Shown: positions 32,590 to 44,809 of the stretch, in pieces | Layout: every line of letters starts with the position of its first letter | Position numbering within the stretch: position 1 is the first letter of the stretch | Source: Cladorhizidae sp. MBARI D1340-BT2 | Taxonomy: Eukaryota > Porifera > Demospongiae > Poecilosclerida > Cladorhizidae | NCBI GenBank assembly: GCA_028752905.1 | Contig: JAQNBH010000012.1 | Coordinates: 28,343,816-28,407,815 of the forward strand | Direction of reading: 5' to 3' | Length of the DNA stretch: 64,000 nucleotides | Program-made: the position numbers and the translations under genes | Notes under the pieces: generated by a model | What the model was told of the DNA's origin: nothing | What the model saw: the letters and a program-made list of their open reading frames with translations, nothing else | Database searches by the model: none

Positions 32590-33985
32590 ATGTACAAATA
32601 CATATATTTAATGTTCACTCTTAATTAATGTTCGTAAGAATATAATCAGGACCACAGCTACTGGCAGACTTGTCAGGTTTTAGTTTGATCACTATTGCGG
32701 ACATAATAATATATATATATATATATTATGTAACTCAAGTTCTAGGTTCTTGATGACAGTGTTTATCAGTTTTCTAGACATAAAGTTAATGATAATCATA
32801 AGAGCCTGTTAAAAATAGTTGGTTGAACCAATATAGAGAGTACGAGCACACTTATTGATATCAAGGGAAGTGGAGGCACTCAGTAAACAGTGCAACCCGA
32901 TATAATGACAAAAACAACAATGATCTAACTAATCTAGCTTCCTACAACATCAGCTATAGAATTGTTTTATTTAATCCCCCCCCCACCCCCTCATCTTTTC
33001 CTAGGCTTTCAGTGCATTTGGATCTTATTTCTTTATTAATTATTATCATTATTATTACTTTTTGTTCAAGCCCTTTGGAGTTTATGGTGGGCTGATAAAT
33101 GGTCTGACAATGCACAAGCAGTGGAACCCACTGGACCTGTTTCACCACCTATGTACGTAATCATACATATTTGCTGCAGTGTCAGCAACATTGCCTTGCA
33201 GAATTAGATACTAGCTAGTGCTTGGAATGGGAGAACCAGCAGCTAGATTTTTCAGTCAAAATGATCTCTTATCAGGTAACTAGAATTAATAGTTGCACAT
33301 GGTAAATGTTGAGTAGCCTGTGAAAACAGAAATCTTCTGGTAACCTTGTAGGGAGTTGAAATGTAGCTGAATGTTCAAATTTTGCATGACCAGTTACCCG
33401 TCCCATGCACATGACCAGTACAATGTAATAAAGGCCACTTTGACTACAAGAGTTTCTGAATACCACCTAAATATTACATACATGCCAAGTATGATCAAGA
33501 GTGCTGGAATACTCCTGTTGGCCTTGCTGTTAGGACTCATGTCAATTGACAATATGCTTAGGTCAGTGCCATAGTATAGCTTGTTTGCTATTCTGAAAAG
33601 CTCTGACTGCAGTTCTAAGGCTAGAGAGAATTAATTGTTGTTCTTAGGACACAAGATAAAACAAAAAAGCGGCTAAATTTGCATTTGTGTGTCGTAGGAT
33701 TACAAAAATTCTATAACTGTAGACTTCAACTTATGATGACAAACGAATCATGGGTGGACAGACCGATACGTGGCCCCTGACATAGAATGAAATGCTGAAG
33801 AGATGGCTCTGTAGGTCTTTCGACAGGTGATTGCTTCAATATGATCAGCACATTTCTGGAATATTATGGTAGATGATACTATAGATACCTCTTAACAAGG
33901 AGCAAGTTGTTATCTGTTTCCGATGGATGGATAGTGAACTAGAGTGATACATTATGCCCTGCTTCGAATGAGTCTTTCCATAACA
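32590..33985. other. Upstream of the ZU5-like exon; mostly noncoding
   Basis: A (TA)n tract at 32708-32727 and a C-rich run near 32980 are present. One possible plus-strand exon is listed separately. The missing 5' exons of the ZU5/death-domain gene may be here or further right but were not recognised. Confidence 0.4.
33491..33561 (+). CDS. Possible signal-peptide exon
   Basis: ATG starts MIKSAGILLLALLLGLMSID, a convincing hydrophobic leader, and the frame reaches a donor-like TTAG/GTCAGT after 24 codons. No downstream exon was recognised, so this is only a lead. Confidence 0.25.
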
Positions 33986-33989
33986 AAAC

Positions 33990-35310
33990 TCAGGGTATAG
34001 TGTTACGATAGTGCTGCATCTATGTCAGGAGCACATGGTGGGCTAGCCAAACTGATATTGATGAAAAACTGAGAGCACTCTACACTAATTGCTATGGGCA
34101 TGCTCTGATGCTTGAACGCTTGCAAAGTGATGAGGGATGTTTTGGACACATCATACAAGATTGTGAAGCTAATCAAGAAATCTTCTTGGCATGATGCCAT
34201 GCTCCAAAATCTAAGTCAACAATTACCAGACTTGACTTCAGGTATTCAAGTTCTTTGTCCAACAAGATGCACAAGCTCTATATAGAATCATTGAGAACTT
34301 CTAAGTAGTTTGGGATGAATCACTTGATGTAGTCAAGGAGACAGAAATACAAGCCAGGATCATAGGTGTGTCATCAAGCATGATTCAATTTAGTGCTAGG
34401 AGAATTAGTCTTGAGACACATCAACATCATAAACAAGACCCTCCAATCTCTTCAAATGTCTGCAGCTGAAGGGAAGAAGGTAACAGGTATGACTGTCACC
34501 ACGTTGCAGTTGATTCCATCTGAGGCAGACTTCAATCATCTCTGGTTCAAAGTCACAAAAAATGGCCACCGATTGTGAAGTGGAATATCCAGTACTACCA
34601 TGGAGACAAGAAAATATGAAGATGGCTCAGCTGTAGGAGACTTCCCCACTGACATCAGATCATTTTACAGAGCAATCTACTTTGAACCTCTGGATCTTGT
34701 CACACCTATAGCATAAAGGCATGCTTTGATCAACCCTGCTACAAAGTGTACTGCAAGCTAGAGGATCTTCTTGAGAAAGGTGCATAACAAAGAAAATTTT
34801 GACGAAGATTCGGTACTCGGAGGCTAATGAATGAGTCTATGATAAAGTACTTGGCTAGATATTATGATTTTGATATTAGTGAAGAGTTGGTAATTAAATT
34901 CATCAAAAAAACTCCAACCAGAGAATTAAAGTTCATCACAGACTTCTACAAGGTCAACTATCACTTTACCCAACTGGAAATGCAGCTGAAAGTGATGTAT
35001 AGCAACCTCTCGTGGTTCAGTATTGAAGTACTTAAGGAGTCTCTCAACTACACAAAGAGCACTATGGTGTGAAGTGTGCAAACTGGCTTCATTGATACTT
35101 ATCATGCCTGCTTCAAGTGGACCCTCCTTCAGCTCATTGTGTCGTATCAAGAGTTATTTATGAGCGACAATGAGATAGAACAATGTCATGATGCTTTAAA
35201 TGCTAAGGAGCACACTGACAAGTTAAACTTGATCGATCTTGGGAATGCCTTGAATTGGAGTTCAAGTCACAGAGAAACAATATTTGGCAAATTTCTGCCC
35301 AAGTGATTTG
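33990..35310 (+). pseudogene. Decayed hAT-like (ZMYM1-type) transposase, C-terminal half
   Basis: Fragmented plus-strand frames show SGAHGGLAKLI (equivalent to the DGAxxMSGxxxGL motif), ELVIKFIKKTPTRELKFITD then FTQLEMQLKVMY, and a dimerisation-region relic (LIMPASSGPSFSSLCRIKSY). The end resembles NWSSSHRETIFGKF, a common C-terminus in this group. Several stops and shifts are present. It is a different family member from the copies at 28.2 kb and 63.5 kb. Confidence 0.65.
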
Positions 35311-36261
35311 GAACTTTGATGTTAGTTTGTTGAGTGCTCTAACTGAAAACAATAAGTCCAAGCTTAATTACTAATTGACCACAACTGATTTCAATCAAAA
35401 TAGGTGCAGTGATGTTGGGTTACTGCACTTCAGAACTGTTTCCTACACACATGAGGAATAGGGTATTTCCCAATTAGATTTACATAACTACTACATATTG
35501 TTTGAGTTCTCATTTGACACTACATGGCAGGGAGCAGTATCCTTTCCAAAGTTACTTGTACCATAGAGAGGCATCTCAACCTCAGACTTGTGAGGTCACC
35601 ATCGGGCAAATACTGCCCTTCTAGATGAAGCTGCCATGAACAGTTCAAACTTGTAGTGAGTCTTTCTGTTACATGAGCCACATGAAGAATAAGCAAATAT
35701 CATAAGTCAGACAAAGAAGGAGCTAGTCTATGAGTCAGACTAAGAAAGAACTGGATTTCTGAGACACACCATGAAAGAAGAGCAAGTAATGTTTTCTGGA
35801 AGGTAAAGGTGCCTGTGCAGCTTTCCTCAAAATGTGAGCTTCCAGAAACTGAAGGATCAGCCAGAAAGAGAATGTTCAAAATGGCAATGGCAATTATTTT
35901 AAAGAAGAAGTTCTACACTTCTGCAAACAATTCTGCAAACAAAATATATATACCATTAATCCTAGTCTCAATGTTAGACACCCACATACCTCTAGTCGTG
36001 GCCTTAGTCCAGAGGTCTATACCTGTCCCAACATCAGACATGCCCACATCCATAACCTAAACACCTGACTCCCTGCTAGCCTAGGCCCAGATCCAGCCCT
36101 AGTTCCTATCCACACAGCCAGCCATACATTGAACATTCCCATACTACTCGGCCGACACTATAATGCCACTCATTTATTTCACTCTTCCCAAATGACAGAC
36201 CCAAACCAGAACAGTAGCAGAGAAGATAGGAACAAAAGCTTTAAGCAGAACAGACCTTTAA

Positions 36262-37147
36262 CCCTCTCACCGCTGTAAGCGCCATATGGCGTAATGGACT
36301 TTAAAAATCGCTAATAAATCGATCGCTTGGCCTATAGTCATAATTTGTATACCACCGGAAAGAGCAACTATTACTCTATATGACGTCCAAAAATCACATC
36401 CGGAAACGCCCGATTAGTTAGCGAAAAATACGTGCAACTACCGACGGTTCGCGGTTTTGACGACCTAAAAATGAGTGGATGTTTAACGCTTAAAGAAGTA
36501 CTTTCCCTGATTTCTAGCGAGAATTTTGCTCTCACTGAGGATGAGTCAGAGGAAGAAGAAGGTGAAGAAATATGTGGCTACCTTGGAAATGCAAGTTCTG
36601 ATCGTGCAGCAGTGCATTCTTTAGCCGCTGTAGTTGACCCTACTTTAGACCCTCAGATTCTTCCTTTTGCTATAACCAGCTCTCTAGTTATAATGAAATT
36701 GATCAGGAAGCCTTCTCAGGTTAGCTAAAGTATCTACATATTTGTATTTGCATGTTCTTTCTCAAATAGTTGAATTTCAATAACATAATAAACCATTGTA
36801 TTGCTGGGCTATAGAATCATATGATCAAATTTTGTCAAAAACTCTCCGCTATATATTGCTATATGCCTAAATTATTATGACTAATGTTTACTAAATGCTA
36901 GTAAATATATTATAAACATTTTTTGTTGATTAAATGTTAGATATTGATAGAGAAATTTAGCATAATGATATTCATATTTTGTGGTTGATAATGTGGTTAA
37001 CTAATGAGATCACATTGTTTATAAACAATGGTGCTATCACATGACAAAATTACAACTGATATGAATGAATTGCTGATTTTATAATGATTTTTTTTGGTAG
37101 CAGGTATACTTTAGGAAAAATGTCCAGGAAAGTCAGCGGTGAAAGGG
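36262..37147 (+). mobile_element. piggyBac-type non-autonomous element, copy 1
   Basis: TTAA flanks both sides (36258-36261 and 37148-37151). The ends are CCCTCTCACCGCTG and its inverted partner CAGCGGTGAAAGGG. Its length is 886 bp. It is closely similar to the copy at 51453-52348. A short frame inside (36471-36728) looks like the acidic N-terminus of a piggyBac transposase. Confidence 0.9.
36471..36728 (+). pseudogene. Truncated N-terminus of piggyBac-like transposase
   Basis: The 85-residue frame starts MSGCLTLKEVLSLIS and has the acidic run EDESEEEEGEEICGYLG, common at the N-terminus of piggyBac transposases. The catalytic part is absent. The second copy (51662-51916) differs at several positions and has a shifted C-terminus. 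Confidence 0.5.
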
Positions 37148-37224
37148 TTAAAAACACTCCACAGAATATTGCACACACCATATATAGCAAGAACACATTC
37201 AGTCAGGACTAATTATCTCTTCTT

Positions 37225-37367
37225 TACAATACACTTCTCAATATTCAACTTGAAATTGTACTCCCTCCACATTATGACTAGATGCTCTGTTCCTGAAAGC
37301 CAGAGCATCTAGTTGAAATGTTGAGACAGTACAATTTCAGGTTGATCATTGAGAAGTTTATTGTAAT
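37225..37367. repeat. Hairpin (foldback) element
   Basis: About 36-bp outer arms pair almost perfectly, and an inner pair (AGATGCTCTG against CAGAGCATCT) closes the structure. Related hairpins occur at 42060-42345. Confidence 0.85.
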
Positions 37368-39309
37368 GTTATTATGTCAACTGAGAGTTCATTGAGAGTT
37401 CTCTCTTCTTTTCTCCAGGTTTTTGAGTTTTACACGAATATTAATTTTTTTTATTGGCTTAGCAATATTTTGTTTTCTCTGCTAGTCCAATCACACCCCA
37501 GGTCATCCACATCACTGCATTATATCTCTGTCATTCACACCATTCACCATATCACATGGACCAATTAGAGAAGTGCAAAAACATACTTACTCCTCATATA
37601 TCAGGGGGGTGTAATAACCACTCAGGCCAGTCAGGCCATGGGAATACCAACATTTAGAAAATTTGGGTGTGGCCAAGGTATATGTGCATGTGTAAAGCAG
37701 CATAAGCTTGAACTCTGAGCAGAATGGCTGAAGGTACAGGTAGTTGTTGATATTTTAGATTGGTATATACACCCTCATGTATATAACCTGGCTTCTTGGA
37801 TCTATAAGGTCTCATCAATTCCACCTCACTAGCTACTACACAATTTATAAATAGTACTGTTCTCTACTAGTATATGACTTTACAGCAATCTCATGTACAG
37901 TTACCACTAAAACAATGTTGCAGTAGACTGTAACTGCAGCTGCAAGTCCTTCCTTCTGTGCACTATCTTCCACTTAACAATTGTTAAAACACATGCAAAC
38001 TTAAAATAGCTGACACTGCATCCATTTCTTGCAAATGCTTCACATATCCAGAAATCTCATGTATAAAAACAGGGTTAGGTCCCATAGAGTTTGGATATGC
38101 GACAGTCTTCTGTACTACACACCAGCTGGATCGAGGATTTAAGTAACCCAAGAGCTCCTTGGGAAGAAAACATTGTATATCGCTGTTTCCAGCACTTATG
38201 GATTGCCAAGGGAACTTTTTTTCACTGCAATGCGTCACGTGGTCCTGTGCATTGCCACACATGTTGGCAAATGTTTTTAATTAAAGTGAAAAAAGCCAAG
38301 ACTGCTACCAAGATAGATCAAGCATTGCAAATAATTACACTCAGTTTAGACTCAGAGTGGGTACGGTAGACCATCCATAACTGGAATAACCCTGTACCAA
38401 TAGCAGATAAAAATTATTATGATTACTGAAAGTGTTGGTTAGCTTCTTCTGGGTCTATCATTTCTTAGCTGCAAGAGCTCACAATGACATAAGTCACTCA
38501 GCATTAGATATATAGGTTGCACGCACTTGCTTCTTCTGTTGCTCTAGCCAAGTTCTGCAAACATTTCGACAGCATGTCAATGTTGGGTTGCAGAATCAAG
38601 ACATAGCTAGCTACCTGTGCAACACCATGAGTCAACAATAGCTCAACAACCTTATGGTGCAGTTTCCCTCAATATAAAAAGGAATTGCTAATGGACTTAT
38701 TATAATTCTGAGCATAAACTCAAAGTGTTTGATGTACATGTATATCCATACCACACCCACAAATGCATGTTTAAGTGTTTAAATATACACATGCATGGGC
38801 ATGATCTGAATAACCGGACCAATGAAATTTAGCTTGGTATACCCCTATATATATATACCATCATAAGGACACCTCATTTTTAGCAGCACTGATGAAGAGA
38901 CCAGTGCATCGAAAGCTTTGTAATAAGAATTTATTGATCTCTGTATCAAGTCAATCTGTATCAAGTCAATCCTTGATGCTATTATGGAGAGAAACAAAAA
39001 CAATAAGATGTCTGGTATTGCCAAATGTTATACTTCTGCTAGAAGCAGGGGAACCGATAGGTACCCAGAAAGCAGGTGCTCCATAAGGCGAGCGAGGAAG
39101 AGAGAAAGAGCTCGGCCTCCCTATCATCAATAGTGGCTCGAAACATCACTCAACATTTCTTACTCCATCCCTGACATGGAAGAAAGAAGAAGACCATCTC
39201 CAGTGTCACTATAAGTTACCACAGGAACACACTGCACTAGCACCACCACCAAATACAACTATAACTTAGATAGCTTCATACACCCAAAGGATACTTCAAC
39301 TCAACTATC

Positions 39310-39715
39310 CTGCATCACCCCAACTCATACACACACACCACACGCACACACACACACACTCCAACTCATAGACCCCCCTCCCCACACCCCAAATACCAAC
39401 CACCCCAACTCATATATATACAATTCCCACCACTCCATCTCACTAGACACACCATCGAAGCAGCACTAATTCATACACACATCACCACAACTCACACATA
39501 AACCTTCTTCTCATACACACATTACTCCCACACCCCAACTCATATACACATCACCCCCATCCCCTCAACTAATAAACATACCACTCACACTATCCCAACT
39601 TGTACCCACATCACCCAACCCCCATAACTCATATACACACCACTCCATCACCTCAACTTATAACCCCCCCCCCCTCTGCCATTCCACTCATCCCCCCCTC
39701 CTCCCCACCTCATAG
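39310..39715. repeat. CA-rich degenerate repeat
   Basis: An irregular repeat of aactcatacacacaccacc-like sequence. The same family recurs at 40490-40700, 41036-41650 and 46310-46640. Frames read from it are not genes. Confidence 0.85.
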
Positions 39716-40485
39716 ACCTGCCAACATTTTGTGAATAAAATGTGGGACACAGGACATGCCTGTATTTCTAGGGGTCAGGAGAGGTGGAATTCGAATGCTT
39801 TTGGGTTTTGCTGCAAACTTGGACAGCAAAATATCATGGCCAATAAATATATCAATTCATGTTAAAGGAATAGTTTAGTTTGACTTCATGGCAGTGTAAG
39901 TAGAAAACCTTGCTTTCAGGTGCCAAAAACATTTTTGTATTCTTCAGGATCCATTTTACAAAACATGGACATTTCTTTGGTCACAGTGAATTAGATTTTA
40001 TTCTCCTCCAGTCTTGGCACATGCAGTAGTTCGTGCTTGCTATATATCTGGATGAAATTTCGAAACTGACTGGATTCACTGACTGATTGAATGTCTGGTA
40101 AAGATCTGATTGGGAGACGGTTCTAGAAATTTGGCCAGTAATTCGCGTGAAAGTACTAAAAGGTTGTGTCATAATAATGCCATATAGGAGCTGAGTGCAA
40201 AGGTTACATGGACGGTAGAGTGAAGAGCTGCTAGACAGGTCGTGTATGGGTATGGCCAATCATTCAGCACAGGTTTTTCCAGTTCATAGCTGACCTTAGC
40301 TATACTAAAGCTATAAAATATTAAAGAACGAACTGGCTGGCTGGAACAGCTACTACTTGCTATTTAAAAACAGTAGCAAGTAATATGTTGGGCATTTGAC
40401 ACGTCTGGTGGGACAGTAGGACAGGGATGTGGACTGCAGGACTGTTCTGCGAGATACGGGACAGTTGCCAGATTAGACCCCACAA
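39716..40485. other. No recognised gene
   Basis: A minus-strand frame at 39981-40259 carries weak reverse-transcriptase C-terminal flavour (DLSSSSLYRPCNLCTQLL, then TRITGQISRTVSQSDLYQTF), suggesting a LINE remnant. This is uncertain. Confidence 0.3.
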
Positions 40486-40489
40486 TCCC

Positions 40490-40705
40490 AATCCATACAC
40501 CGCCAACTCATATGCATAAAACCACCACCATCCTAACTGATACAACACTACCCACACTGCCCCACTCACACAACCCCAACTCGTACAAACACCACCAAAC
40601 TCATACACCCCCACCAACTCAATCATACACATGCTACACACACCACTGTAACTCATATACACACCACCACCACTGTCCCAACTCATACACACACAACCTT
40701 GAGAG
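40490..40705. repeat. CA-rich degenerate repeat
   Basis: Same family as the block at 39310. Repeated caactcatacaca-type motifs. Confidence 0.8.
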
Positions 40706-40729
40706 TTAGCCCAGCAGGTCAACCTGTTG

Positions 40730-41030
40730 AAAACTGCTTGGAGGTGATGTAAATACTCCTCCTAAGCTGCACTGAAATAACAATTTCATCCAGGTAGGCT
40801 TCTACAAATTGAAGGCCATTAATAACCCTATCCATCAGGCATTGGAAGGTAGCAGGAGCTCACTGCAACCTCAATGGCATAACCTTGTATTGAAATAGCG
40901 CTGAAGAGGTGGCAAATGTGACCTTGGGTCGGGATTCTGGAGCCACTGACACCTGCCAATAATCTCAGCTCAAAACTAACATTGATACAGTAAGTGAACA
41001 GCTTGGTCCAAACGATGGTTTGAGTCATCT
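40730..41030 (-). pseudogene. Ty3/gypsy reverse transcriptase fragment
   Basis: The minus strand reads SALFQYKVMPLRLQ, then APATFQCLMDRVINGLQF and AYLDEIVIS. This is the core of a gypsy reverse transcriptase, with the catalytic pair altered from DD to DE. Stops and shifts interrupt it. No LTRs were identified. Confidence 0.8.
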
Positions 41031-41035
41031 ATTGT

Positions 41036-41650
41036 ATATACCAACCCATACACACACCACTCCCACTATCCAACTCATACACCCCCACTATACCAACCCA
41101 TACAAACACCACCCCCACTATACCAACTCATACACCCCCACTATACCAACCAATACACACACACACACTATACCAACTCATACACACACCATCCCAAATC
41201 ATACACAAAGACCTTACTACCCCACTCATACACACCCCACAACCCCAACTCTTACACACATACCACCCCAGTATACCAACTCATAAACACACCACCCGCA
41301 TGTTATCAATTCATAAACACGTCACCCACACCATCCTAATCAACTTATACACACACCACCCCAACTAACACACAAATGCCGCACTCATACACACCTATCG
41401 CACAATGGCAACTCATAGAGACACCACCCAACCCATACCTCCTCTACCCACCAACTCAATCATACACACACTAACACCCACCTCATCTAATATACACACT
41501 ACTCCCATTAGTTCTATCCATAGACATTCTATAGATAGCTCTCTTCCTCACACATTCTTCTACACTTAGTTCCAACCCCCTGCACTCACTGCACTTAAAC
41601 AACCTCCTGCCCCCCCCCCCCACCCCCACCACACACACACACTCAAACAC
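41036..41650. repeat. CA-rich degenerate repeat
   Basis: Long irregular run of ccaactcatacacacacc-like units, ending in a C-rich run near 41610. Confidence 0.85.
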
Positions 41651-42059
41651 CCCCCTTCACTTCTACACCAACCCACTGTAGACCATTCCCTACGACCATG
41701 GCATAACTCAAGAAACCCAGGCAGGAAGAGTGAGGTACCCTTTGCTTCTGTCCCCCAGCCCCAACCCAAAATGAACAGTGTTTGTATAGACACCCCAGTG
41801 TCTCACCTCTCACCTGGATGACTACACCCATATCATAGACGTGGAGGCAATATTGTAACTTGGGAAAGCTAAACACCAAAAAAATCCAGCCATTATGCTA
41901 CCTTAGCCATGGATTTGGGAACGGGATCACTGCCTGGACATGTAAAAGCTGGTGTATGATCTGAAAACTAGCACTTAAAGGATTTCTCACCATCAATGCC
42001 ACCACCAGCCACACTTGGACCAATAGCACCAACATAGTCAAAAGTATAACATTTATTAT

Positions 42060-42345
42060 TATAATACAATTCTCAATAGTCAACTCGAAATTGTATTCTC
42101 CCGATGTTTCGATTATATCAACTGAGAGTTCAACATAGACAAAACTATAGCATTTATTATTATAATACTATTCTCAATAATCAACTCGAAATTGTATCCT
42201 CCCGATGTTTCGACTAGATGCATTAGCCTTAATCAGGAATATTCCTGATGAACTCTAGAGTATCTGATGAGAGCGTCTAGTCAAAACATAGAGAGAATAC
42301 AATTTCAAGTTGATTACTGAGAAGGTGATTGTAATGTTATTATAT
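42060..42345. repeat. Hairpin elements (partial plus complete copy)
   Basis: A partial copy (about 42060-42140) is followed by a fuller one (about 42160-42345) with arms such as TCAACTCGAAATTGTATCCT against an inverted match near 42295-42315. They are related to the hairpin at 37225. Confidence 0.8.
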
Positions 42346-42610
42346 CAACTGAGAGTTCATTGAGAACATTTATTGTTAAATAAATGCTTAATAGTCAATA
42401 AAGCTACTACTTCAGTGGCTCAGATCTTATGGCTCAACTACTCCAGTGTATGAACATCATAAATAAAATGCTTAGATAATCCATGCTTCGCCCAGAAAAA
42501 ACAATTCTCTACATCAATTTCTTCTGACGCATCATTTGTATGCTCTGGCATCAGCGAGTAACTAGCAACCTTTCCATTCTGTCAGATGCGATATGAAAGT
42601 TGATTCTTAA

Positions 42611-42664
42611 TTTTTTTGGCTAACGTTTCCTTGGCCTTGGCCTTCAGGGGCAAATGAATAGATG
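42611..42664. repeat. Left terminus of the minisatellite-bearing element, unit 1
   Basis: The sequence (TTTTTTTGGCTAACGTTTCC, then TTCAGGGGCAAATGAA) resembles the left terminus at 46781-46830. It is also the inverted match of the right termini near 52551-52590 and 60740-60790. Confidence 0.6.
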
Positions 42665-42980
42665 GACACAACAACACATTTATACTCACTGGCAACATAA
42701 TTATATTCACTGGCAACACATTTATACTCACTGGCAACACATTCGTACTCATTGGCAACACATTTATACTCACCGGCAACACATTTATACTAACTGGCAA
42801 CATATTTACACACACTGACAACACATTAACGCTCACTGGGAACACATTTTCACTCACTGGCAACACATTTATACTTACTTGCAACACATTTCCACTCACT
42901 GGCAACATATTCAAACTCACTGGCAACACATTTACGCTCACTGGGAACACATTTATACTCACTGGCAACATGTGTCACAT
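42665..42980. repeat. 21-bp minisatellite array, about 14 copies (unit 1)
   Basis: The unit contains CACATTTATACTCACTGGCA. Copies here are more diverged than in the two larger arrays. Because the unit length is a multiple of three, long frames appear but are not genes. Confidence 0.95.
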
Positions 42981-43137
42981 GAAATGCATGTGATTCATGA
43001 TCTGTCAGCCAGTGATGGGTCTAGTTTCACACCATGGTCGTGAGAGTTGAGATTCAGCAGTCAGGCAGCTCCAGGCCTGCATCAGTCTGACATGACTGTG
43101 CTTATACACTCTAGCATTCAACAAGTCATGACCTGAG

Positions 43138-43215
43138 CCTAACAGGCAACACTTAACCTGCACAACCTGCAATTACACCCACCCCCAGAGTTGATTGGTT
43201 ATTTGCAGTCAGATC
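43138..43215 (+). repeat. Probable solo LTR remnant (unit 1)
   Basis: The stretch GCCTAACAGGCAACACTTAA to GATTGGTTATTTG matches the direct repeats that flank the decayed retroelement in units 2 and 3. It occurs only once here and without internal sequence. Confidence 0.55.
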
Positions 43216-43800
43216 CATTACCTTCTATTTTTTTTGTATAAACATGGCTGGTGAAGCTATTTAAAGGAAACTGCTGAGGATTGAGATAGAGAACTAGTTA
43301 ACAGGATTCTGTTTTGTTCCACCTGGTCATCTTCATACATCATCCAGTTGTAGTAAAACAGAAGATGCCATGACTCAATTTCTGTACTCCATTGTTAACT
43401 TTACAGAGCAATGTGGAGGGGGAAGGACAAGTGAAGAGCAAGCCCGAGGAATAGGGATTGAAAAGTTATGCTAATTACAGGCCAGAACATTTCACATGTG
43501 CTAGGAGAAATGGAGCTGGTCTGAAGACTTTTCATGAATACCTAACAGAACATCACATAACTTCACTAGCTTTGAAGTCACTTGTTCTAGCCTATATGGA
43601 GTGTTTTCTGTCCTGAAGAGTTTATGCTGAGTATTGAACCTGTGACTGCACATATTTGAAGAGGGGTATGTATCTATAATTACAAATTACGCACTTGCAA
43701 AGAAGCATTTTCGCATTAGAATCGTGTGAATATGGTTGAGCAGTTACAAAAGTGTTCACGATTGTTCTACCTTATGTAATATCTAGATACACAAGAACTA
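43216..43800. other. Unit-1 block before death domain 2
   Basis: The block with ATGACTCAATTTCTGTACTC and GGCCAGAACATTTCACATGT is shared with 52867-53400 and 61033-61560. No coding similarity was recognised. Confidence 0.6.
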
Positions 43801-43803
43801 TGT

Positions 43804-44026
43804 TTAATATATATACTTGTAACACAAGACTGTGCCAATGTAGACTAAGTGTGACCACATAAAATATACACACCAACACAACCAGCTAGACCAACCTTTG
43901 CTGCTTAAGATGGAAATAATGTCTTCAGCACATTTCTCAGAATCTCCCTCCACACATACTCGAAGAAGATTCCTGTAAGTCTTTGGATAACCAGCTTTAG
44001 ATCTCCAATGATCCAGAAAAGATGAG
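43804..44026 (-). CDS. Death-domain gene 2, terminal exon
   Basis: After the TTTACAG acceptor the exon encodes SSFLDHWRSKAGYPKTYRNL then LRVCVEGDSEKCAEDIISIL. The stop used by copy 4 (after GWSS) is changed to Trp, so the frame runs about 25 residues further to TAA at 43804. It forms the second half of a death domain with 44088-44281, across a 61-nt intron. Confidence 0.78.
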
Positions 44027-44087
44027 CTGTAAATAGTGTGCATCTATAAAACCACATCCACAATTCACACATTTAGCATTGTAGTAC

Positions 44088-44281
44088 CTTTGTAGATCAA
44101 GTTTTCCCCTGTATGTGGTCCTAATTCGCACCACCTCTGACAAGCTCAGTCCCAGCAGATATGCCTTATCTTCCAAATGATACAGTGTTGCAGAAATTCG
44201 ACCTAGGTCTACGTCTGAAATTATCTCATCTAGGTAAGCATGGTTGCACTCTGGAACTTTAGCTAGCAGTTCATCGTAATC
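44088..44281 (-). CDS. Death-domain gene 2, first death-domain exon
   Basis: Bounded by TTGTTGTAG and AAAG/GTACTA. It encodes DYDELLAKVPECNHAYLDEI, then SDVDLGRISATLYHLEDKAY and LLGLSLSEVVRI, fitting helices 1-3 of a death domain. The frame is clean. No ZU5-like exon is found upstream, so this may be a partial duplicate. Confidence 0.8.
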
Positions 44282-44734
44282 CTACAACAATAACTAAAAT
44301 AACAACAGAAACAACTAATATAGCATGAAAATCATGGCTTCATAGAGAAATTTTGGTTGCTGGGAAGAGTAGGAACGAAAAAATTTCATAGCCATCCTTA
44401 CTACATGGAACATTAGCCAGATATTTGGTTAGACGAAGTTTATTAAGATAAGTCTTCGAAATAGATAAGTAACATCAACCTGGCTAGGCTCAGGGCACAA
44501 TTGAAGGACCTGAACTGACTATAGCAGGTTTTAGTGCAATTTTGAGAGATTAAAAATTGTGGGAATGTATTTTACATGTTGTATACTTAATTTGCCAAGT
44601 TCATTAACTGCCATTGTCAATTACTAACATCAGCTAGTCAATGCATACAATATACCTATTATGACACCATTTTCCTTGTGGTGTAGGTGGGAGGTGGGGT
44701 AATCCCTGATCCCCTGTGAAACTATGATGCTAAC

Positions 44735-44802
44735 CTTGGCCTTGATGCTGCTTGAGAATTCAGTGATGGCAGCTGCTTCTTCATTAGTTCTTCCAGTAAC
44801 AT
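44735..44802 (-). CDS. Death-domain gene 2, 68-nt linker exon
   Basis: Acceptor TTGCTGCAG and donor GTTAGC. It encodes VTGRTNEEAAAITEFSSSIK then AK. It has the same length, phase and position as the linker of gene 1. Confidence 0.7.
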
Positions 44803-44809
44803 CTGCAGC

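Larger units (their letters stand above)
35650..39300. repeat. Unit-0 copy of the duplicated block
   Basis: Blocks here reappear at 45050-46300 and 54700-55490. Examples are TTACATGAGCCACATGAAGA, GACAGACCCAAACCAGAACA, GCTAGTCCAATCACACCCC and ATTTATTGATCTCTGTATCA. Unit 0 additionally holds a piggyBac-type element and a hairpin element, which the other units lack at those sites. No coding similarity was recognised inside the block. Confidence 0.75.

Noticed and set aside
37984..38369. Overlapping 92-codon frames on both strands
   Set aside because: No family is recognised and the surrounding block is a noncoding part of the duplicated unit. There is not enough support for a gene.
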